The notes beneath the pieces are model-generated. The model made no database searches and had not been told where the DNA came from. It worked only from the letters and a program-made list of their open reading frames with translations. The translations under genes and the position numbers were made by a program. This document shows, piece by piece, positions 60,167 to 64,000 of a DNA stretch of 64,000 nucleotides (position 1 is the stretch's first letter; each line of letters opens with the position of its first letter). Source of the stretch: Microbacterium sp. SORGH_AS_0428 (GTDB lineage Bacteria > Actinomycetota > Actinomycetes > Actinomycetales > Microbacteriaceae); contig NZ_JAVIZT010000001.1 in assembly GCF_031453615.1 (NCBI RefSeq), forward strand, positions 62,001 through 126,000, in the 5' to 3' direction.

Positions 60167-60664
60167 ATGTGGCTTCGTCGCGCCGGCTTCCACTGGCTTC
60201 TGCCGTCCGCCTTTCTGCTGCCGCTCTGGCTCTTCGTCGGCTGGACGGTGACGGGGGCGGGCGGTTGGGCTCTGCTGTGGGTGCTCTTCATCGCCATCCC
60301 CTCGGTGTTCCTCGGTCAGCTGCTGCTGACGCTGCTGACGCGTCTGCGGCCGACGGCTCGCGCTGAGCGCGCGCTGTCCTGGTGGGATGTGGCCGGCTAC
60401 GGCCTCTGGCACGCATTGACGATCGCGCTCGGCCTCTTCGTGCAGCAATGGTGGGCGCCCGTCATGGTGCTCACGGTCCTGGTGGGTGTGGCGAACATCT
60501 GGCTGCAGCTCTGGCAGCTGTGGCGCGAGGCACGCCCGCGCGCGGCGGTGCTGCACACGAGCGACGGCACCGCCTACATCCCGTCGACGCGGCCGACCCG
60601 GCCTGCGACCGCGCCGGCGCACGAGGTCATCGTCGTCGAGGAGACGCTGCACCGCGACGCCTGA
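60167..60664 (+). CDS. Hypothetical membrane protein (165 aa)
   Basis: 165-residue protein with four hydrophobic helices (about residues 8-26, 31-55, 78-93 and 95-112), many tryptophans (ALSWWDVAGYGLWHALTIAL, QQWWAPVMVL) and a polar C-terminal tail of about 45 residues ending VIVVEETLHRDA. I do not recognise a family. ATG at 60167 is six bases after TACGAT. It precedes rplS by 164 bases and is probably transcribed separately. Confidence 0.78.
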   Translation: MWLRRAGFHWLLPSAFLLPLWLFVGWTVTGAGGWALLWVLFIAIPSVFLGQLLLTLLTRLRPTARAERALSWWDVAGYGLWHALTIALGLFVQQWWAPVMVLTVLVGVANIWLQLWQLWREARPRAAVLHTSDGTAYIPSTRPTRPATAPAHEVIVVEETLHRDA

Positions 60665-60828
60665 AGTTGGCGCCGCGGGCGGCGCATGGCAGAATGGTTG
60701 TTTGTGCCCTGACCGGTCTCTGCCTCAGGGGAGACAGCCGCGCATCCCGCGCGGTGCGGGCACCGCTTCAACTTTCATAAGAACAAGTTTCGCAGCCGAC
60801 CTGTGGCGGTTGCAGGAAGAGATCCCTC

Positions 60829-61176
60829 ATGCAGATCCTCGACGCCGTCGACGCGGCTTCGCTCCGCTCCGACATCCCCGACTTCGGTCCCGGCGACACC
60901 GTCAAGGTGCACGTCAACATCACCGAAGGCAACCGCTCGCGCATCCAGGTCTTCCAGGGCGTCGTCATCGGCCGCCAGGGCGACGGCGTGCGCGAGACCT
61001 TCAACGTCCGCAAGATCAGCTTCCAGGTCGGCGTCGAGCGCATCTTCCCGGTGCACTCGCCGATCATCGACAAGATCGAGGTCGTGACGCGTGGTGACGT
61101 GCGTCGCGCCAAGCTGTACTACCTCCGCAACCTCCGCGGCAAGAAGGCGAAGATCAAGGAGAAGCGCGACCGCTGA
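60829..61176 (+). CDS. rplS: 50S ribosomal protein L19
   Basis: 115-residue L19. [53 protein letters not shown] and [52 protein letters not shown] (read in parts) cover the whole family. GGAAGAG precedes ATG 60829. The 164-base leader upstream includes a possible -10 CAGAAT at 60691-60696 and GC-rich inverted segments, perhaps for autoregulation. Followed by a strong terminator. Confidence 0.96.
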   Translation: MQILDAVDAASLRSDIPDFGPGDTVKVHVNITEGNRSRIQVFQGVVIGRQGDGVRETFNVRKISFQVGVERIFPVHSPIIDKIEVVTRGDVRRAKLYYLRNLRGKKAKIKEKRDR

Positions 61177-61188
61177 TCGCGTTCTTTC

Positions 61189-61225
61189 ACGAAGCCCCGA
61201 CCGCTCCGGCGTCGGGGCTTCGTCG
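61189..61225 (+). terminator. Terminator of rplS
   Basis: Perfect 13-bp stem ACGAAGCCCCGAC (61189-61201) and GTCGGGGCTTCGT (61211-61223) with a nine-base loop, 12 bases after the rplS stop. Confidence 0.88.
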
Positions 61226-61255
61226 TGTCCGCGGCCGCGTCCGGATGTGCGACGC

Positions 61256-61298
61256 TAGAGTGCGGCTCGTGCCGCCTGTATCTCGAGGAACTGCATGA
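61256..61298 (+). promoter_or_regulatory. lepB leader with a nine-codon upstream ORF
   Basis: TAGAGT at 61256-61261 is a -10 element; seven bases later GTG at 61269 opens a nine-codon frame (MPPVSRGTA) whose TGA (61296-61298) overlaps the lepB ATG at 61295. GAGGA for lepB lies within this frame, so translation of the mini-ORF could be coupled to lepB. Confidence 0.4.
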
Positions 61299-62053
61299 GC
61301 ACCGACAATCCCTCCGTCGACGACGCATCGCTGCCCCGCCGATCCCGGCCCCGCCGGCGGCGCGGCGCGCTGATCTTCCTCCGCGACGTGCTGGTCATCA
61401 TCCTCATCGCGCTGCTCGTGTCGTTCCTCGTCAAGACGTTCCTGGTGCGCTCGTTCTACATCCCGTCGGCGTCGATGGAGAACACGCTGATCGAGCAGGA
61501 CCGCATCCTCGTCGATGAGCTGACGCCGCGTTTCGGAGGATACGAGCGCGGTGACGTGGTCGTGTTCCGCGACCCGGGTGGCTGGCTCGGCTCGTCGGTG
61601 TCCGCTCCGAGCCAGGGGCCGATCGTCGACGGCATCGAATGGGTGCTCTCGCTCGTCGGCCTCGCGGCGCCCGACAGCGACGACCATCTCATCAAGCGCA
61701 TCATCGGCCTGCCCGGGGACCACGTCGTGTGCTGCAACGACCTGGGGCAGATCACGGTCAACGGTGCCCCGATCGACGAGTCCTCGTATCTGCTGCTGCC
61801 CGATCCCGGCGCCCCCGCATCGTCGCTCGACTTCGACATCACGGTGCCGGAGGGATCGCTCTGGGTGCTGGGGGACAACCGCTACCGGTCCAAGGACTCG
61901 CGGTACAACCAGGATCAGCCCGGTCGCGGGTTCGTCCCCATCGACAACGTGGTCGGACGCGCCTTCCTGATCACCTGGCCGTTCGACCGCTTCGGCGGCA
62001 TCGACTTCCATCACGAGGTATTCGCCGACGTCCCGCGGCCGGAGGGGCAGTGA
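61295..62053 (+). CDS. lepB: Signal peptidase I
   Basis: 252-residue membrane-anchored protease that removes signal peptides from exported proteins. A basic N-terminus (RRSRPRRRRG) precedes one membrane helix (about residues 28-48). Catalytic serine in YIPSASMENTL (near residue 64); catalytic lysine in HLIKRIIGLPGDHV; box E in VLGDNRYRSKDSR. A proline-rich or second helix is not seen. It overlaps rnhB by four bases. Cellular partners are the many lipoproteins and exported proteins, including several in this window (lipoproteins use LspA instead). Confidence 0.95.
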   Translation: MSTDNPSVDDASLPRRSRPRRRRGALIFLRDVLVIILIALLVSFLVKTFLVRSFYIPSASMENTLIEQDRILVDELTPRFGGYERGDVVVFRDPGGWLGSSVSAPSQGPIVDGIEWVLSLVGLAAPDSDDHLIKRIIGLPGDHVVCCNDLGQITVNGAPIDESSYLLLPDPGAPASSLDFDITVPEGSLWVLGDNRYRSKDSRYNQDQPGRGFVPIDNVVGRAFLITWPFDRFGGIDFHHEVFADVPRPEGQ

Positions 62054-62709
62054 GCCCGGTTCAACCGACGCTGCGCCTGGAACGGCGCCTGTGGGCAGAG
62101 CAGCGCGTCGTCGTCGCCTGCGACGAGGTGGGACGAGGCGCTCTCGCCGGCCCTGTGGTGATCGGTGCGACGGTGATGGCGCCGCGGACCCGCCGCGTTC
62201 GGATCCCCGAGGGGCTGCGTGACTCGAAGCTCATTCCGGAGGCGCGGAGGGCGGATGTGGCCCGAGCCGCCGCGGCGTGGGTCGATGCGAGCGCTCTGGG
62301 CTGGGCTTCGGCTGCAGAGATCGACGCCGTGGGGATCACGCGGGCGCTCGGCCTCGCCGCGCACCGCGCTCTCGACGGGATCCGCGCGCAGGGCGTGGAC
62401 ATGACGGATGCGGTCGTACTGCTCGACGGCAACCACGACTACATCTCGCCGGCCGGCGCGACGCCGTACGAGGTGCGCACCGTCATCAAGGGCGATCGTG
62501 ATTGCGCGAGCGCCGCGGCCGCGTCCGTGGTCGCGAAGGTCGCGCGTGACGCGCACATGGTCGCGCTGCACCCGGATGCGCCCGCGTACCTGTGGGAGCG
62601 CAACAAGGGCTATGCGAGCCCTGAGCACCGTGCCGCCATCGCCGCGCACGGGCTTCACGCGCATCATCGTGCCTCCTGGCAGATCGCCGCGGCGCCCACA
62701 CTCTTCTGA
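62050..62709 (+). CDS. rnhB: Ribonuclease HII
   Basis: 219-residue enzyme cleaving RNA in RNA-DNA hybrids and single ribonucleotides in DNA. GTG at 62050 overlaps lepB. Catalytic blocks are VACDEVGRGALAGPVVIGA (Asp and Glu), EGLRDSKLIPEARR, VVLLDGNHDYIS (Asp) and KGDRDCASAAAASVVAKVARDAHM. The lepB-rnhB-DUF2469-yraN-comM order is the usual actinobacterial one. Confidence 0.95.
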   Translation: MSPVQPTLRLERRLWAEQRVVVACDEVGRGALAGPVVIGATVMAPRTRRVRIPEGLRDSKLIPEARRADVARAAAAWVDASALGWASAAEIDAVGITRALGLAAHRALDGIRAQGVDMTDAVVLLDGNHDYISPAGATPYEVRTVIKGDRDCASAAAASVVAKVARDAHMVALHPDAPAYLWERNKGYASPEHRAAIAAHGLHAHHRASWQIAAAPTLF

Positions 62710-62735
62710 GACCGCGCCGACCCGGACCGCAGCCG

Positions 62736-62750
62736 TAGAATGGACGCACC
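62736..62750 (+). promoter_or_regulatory. -10 element TAGAAT before the DUF2469 gene
   Basis: TAGAAT at 62736-62741 followed by nine bases and ATG 62751; the transcript would have a leader of about three bases. Confidence 0.5.
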
Positions 62751-63074
62751 ATGGATGACGATGTCTTCGAAGACTACGACCGCGAACTCGAGCTCGCTCT
62801 CTACCGGGAGTACCGCGACGTCGTCTCGCAGTTCCAGTACGTGATCGAGACCGAACGCCGCTTCTACCTCGCCAACGACGTCAATGTCGTGCGTCGCGAC
62901 ACCGAGCACGATTTCTACTTCGAGATCTCGATGACAGACGTGTGGGTGTGGGACATCTACCGCGCCGACCGCTTCGTGAAGGCCGTGCGCGTGCTGACGT
63001 TCAAGGACGTGAACGTCGAGGAACTCTCCCGCCGTGACTTCCAGCTTCCCGAGGAGCTCTCGCTCGACAACTGA
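62751..63074 (+). CDS. DUF2469 family protein
   Basis: 107-residue acidic protein conserved throughout actinobacteria between rnhB and yraN. MDDDVFEDYDRELELALYREYRDVVSQFQYVIETERRFYLAN is the family opening, and YFEISMTDVWVWDIYR with ARFVKAV-like RADRFVKAVRVLTFKDVNVEEL follows. Function unknown. A GC-rich hairpin follows the gene. Confidence 0.94.
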   Translation: MDDDVFEDYDRELELALYREYRDVVSQFQYVIETERRFYLANDVNVVRRDTEHDFYFEISMTDVWVWDIYRADRFVKAVRVLTFKDVNVEELSRRDFQLPEELSLDN

Positions 63075-63099
63075 GCGGCTCTCCTCACCCCGTGGGACG

Positions 63100-63118
63100 C
63101 GGCGGGTTCTCCCCGCCG
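63100..63118 (+). terminator. GC-rich hairpin after the DUF2469 gene
   Basis: CGGCGGG (63100-63106) and CCCGCCG (63112-63118) with a five-base loop; no U-run follows, so termination is only possible. Confidence 0.4.
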
Positions 63119-63166
63119 ACGCATCCGGCCTGAGGGGCGACCTCCTCGAGTCGGCACGCTGGGGGC

Positions 63167-63529
63167 ATGGCAGCGAAAGACGACCTGGGGCGAGACGGTG
63201 AGAACCGTGCCGCATCCTTCCTGGCCGAGCGCGGGTACCGGATCCTCGACCGCAACTGGCGGTGTCCTCTGGGTGAGATCGACATCGTCGCGGCGGAAGC
63301 CGGCGAGATCGTCGTCGTCGAGGTCAAGACACGCACGAGCGAGCGTTTCGGGCATCCGCTCGAAGCCATCGACGCGCGCAAACGCGCCCGGCTGTGGCGA
63401 CTCGCGGTGGCCTGGTGCATGGCGCATCCCGACGAGGCTCGAGGTCGCGCCGTGCGCATCGACGCCGTGTCGGTGCTGGGCATGGATGCGGGCACCGGAC
63501 ATGTCGAGCATCTGCGAGACGTGCGATGA
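63167..63529 (+). CDS. YraN family (UPF0102) nuclease-fold protein
   Basis: 120-residue protein of the UPF0102 group, a restriction-endonuclease-like fold. LGRDGENRAASFLAERGYRILDRNWRCPLGEIDIVAAEAGEIVVVEVKTRT contains the E, D and E-x-K elements typical of that fold. Found beside comM/yifB in most bacteria, suggesting a role with DNA processing, but no activity is established. Its stop overlaps the next ATG by four bases. Confidence 0.93.
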   Translation: MAAKDDLGRDGENRAASFLAERGYRILDRNWRCPLGEIDIVAAEAGEIVVVEVKTRTSERFGHPLEAIDARKRARLWRLAVAWCMAHPDEARGRAVRIDAVSVLGMDAGTGHVEHLRDVR

Positions 63530-64000
63530 CCGTCGCGCGGACGTGGTCGATCGCGCTGAACGGGCTCGAGGGCGCCCTCGTCGAGGTCGAAGCCGATGTC
63601 AGCCAGCAGACCCCCGAGTTCCGCATCATCGGGCTGGGTGATCGGGCGCTCGGCGAGGCTGTGCAGCGCGTGCACAACGCGTGCGCGAACTCCGGGCTTC
63701 CGTTGCCCAGACGCCGTCTCACGGTCAACCTCTCACCGGCGAGCCTGCCCAAGCACGGGTCCGGGTTCGACGTCGCGATCGCGATCGCCGCGCTGACGGC
63801 AGACGGCGGATTGGATGCGGCGTCGGTCGCCGGTACGGTGCATATCGGCGAGCTGGGGCTGGACGGCCGGCTGCGGCCCGTCGCGGGCGTGCTCCCCGCC
63901 GTGGTGGCCGCCGCGCGTGCCGGGCGTCGCCGGATCGTCGTTCCTGCCGCGAACGGCGAGGAGGCCCAGCTCGTGACGGGCATCGAGGTGCTGCCGGCGG
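63526..64000 (+). CDS. YifB/ComM-type Mg-chelatase-like AAA ATPase, 3' truncated by window end
   Basis: Start of a ComM/YifB gene; 158 residues are visible. MTVARTWSIALNGLEGALVEVEADVSQQTPEFRIIGLGDRALGEAV and RRRLTVNLSPASLPKHGSGFDVAIAIAALTA are the N-terminal ChlI/lon-protease-like domain (read in parts). ComM-type proteins are hexameric helicases that promote branch migration during natural transformation. The AAA core lies beyond the window. ATGA overlap with yraN. Confidence 0.93.
   Translation, partial: MTVARTWSIALNGLEGALVEVEADVSQQTPEFRIIGLGDRALGEAVQRVHNACANSGLPLPRRRLTVNLSPASLPKHGSGFDVAIAIAALTADGGLDAASVAGTVHIGELGLDGRLRPVAGVLPAVVAAARAGRRRIVVPAANGEEAQLVTGIEVLPA

Noticed and set aside
60665..60828. 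Structured L19 leader RNA
   Set aside because: GC-rich partial inverted repeats exist, but nothing matches a leader motif I can name, so no ncRNA was called.
1..64000. CRISPR arrays, prophage, integrases, insertion sequences, rRNA, further tRNAs
   Set aside because: No regularly spaced repeats, phage or transposase genes, or additional cloverleaf structures were found; the window is mainly ordinary chromosome.

Overview
This window comes from a high-GC Gram-positive chromosome of the Microbacteriaceae, most likely Microbacterium or a close relative. That placement is an inference from gene content, gene order and sequence style, not from a database search. GC is near 70 %, GTG starts are frequent, and many genes start exactly six bases after a TAnnnT -10 hexamer, which is the signature of leaderless transcription. 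Almost all DNA is coding and no gap without a gene exceeds 300 bases. I see no prophage, integrase, insertion sequence, CRISPR array or rRNA.

Layout. 1-4646: siderophore (ferric chelate) uptake operon with two FecCD permeases (the first cut by the window edge), an ATPase, a flavin-dependent oxidoreductase and a siderophore-interacting reductase. 4707-12769: accessory genes, namely a GH28 pectinase lipoprotein, an amino-acid permease, a CPBP protease gene with an apparent frameshift, a SUMF1-domain protein without the FGE cysteines, a DUF262/DUF1524 (GmrSD-like) gene and a putative 2-oxoglutarate/Fe(II) oxygenase. 12911-17137: fructose operon (regulator, 1-phosphofructokinase, PTS EIIABC) plus HPr. 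17144-19562: metallo-hydrolase, tRNA-Glu, CinA-type amidase and small membrane proteins. 19710-23372: two ECF sigma factor modules (SigK with RskA-type anti-sigma factor, and sigma with a DUF4349 protein). 23494-27134: TerC, and a sulfur-type pair (LLM monooxygenase with MetY-type enzyme).

27257-47320 is a conserved housekeeping block: leuCD behind a leucine-rich leader peptide, murA, plsC, gpsA, ddl, thiL, rsmD, recG, coaD, yceD, rpmF, rnc, mutM, smc and ftsY. It is interrupted by a small-peptide/GNAT operon on the opposite strand. 47370-52848 holds a DUF2004-like gene and a dipeptide-type ABC transporter facing a TetR regulator. 53592-64000 returns to housekeeping: ffh, a GDSL lipoprotein, a YbdK-type glutamate-cysteine ligase, rpsP-khpA-rimM-trmD, map, rplS, lepB, rnhB, DUF2469, yraN and the start of a ComM/YifB gene cut by the window end.

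The most interesting signals are a probable leaderless leucine attenuator before leuCD, a window-wide excess of the hexamer GCATCC/GGATGC, a strongly expressed 33-residue peptide at the head of a GNAT operon, helically phased repeats in the fructose promoter, and the leaderless-promoter grammar itself.
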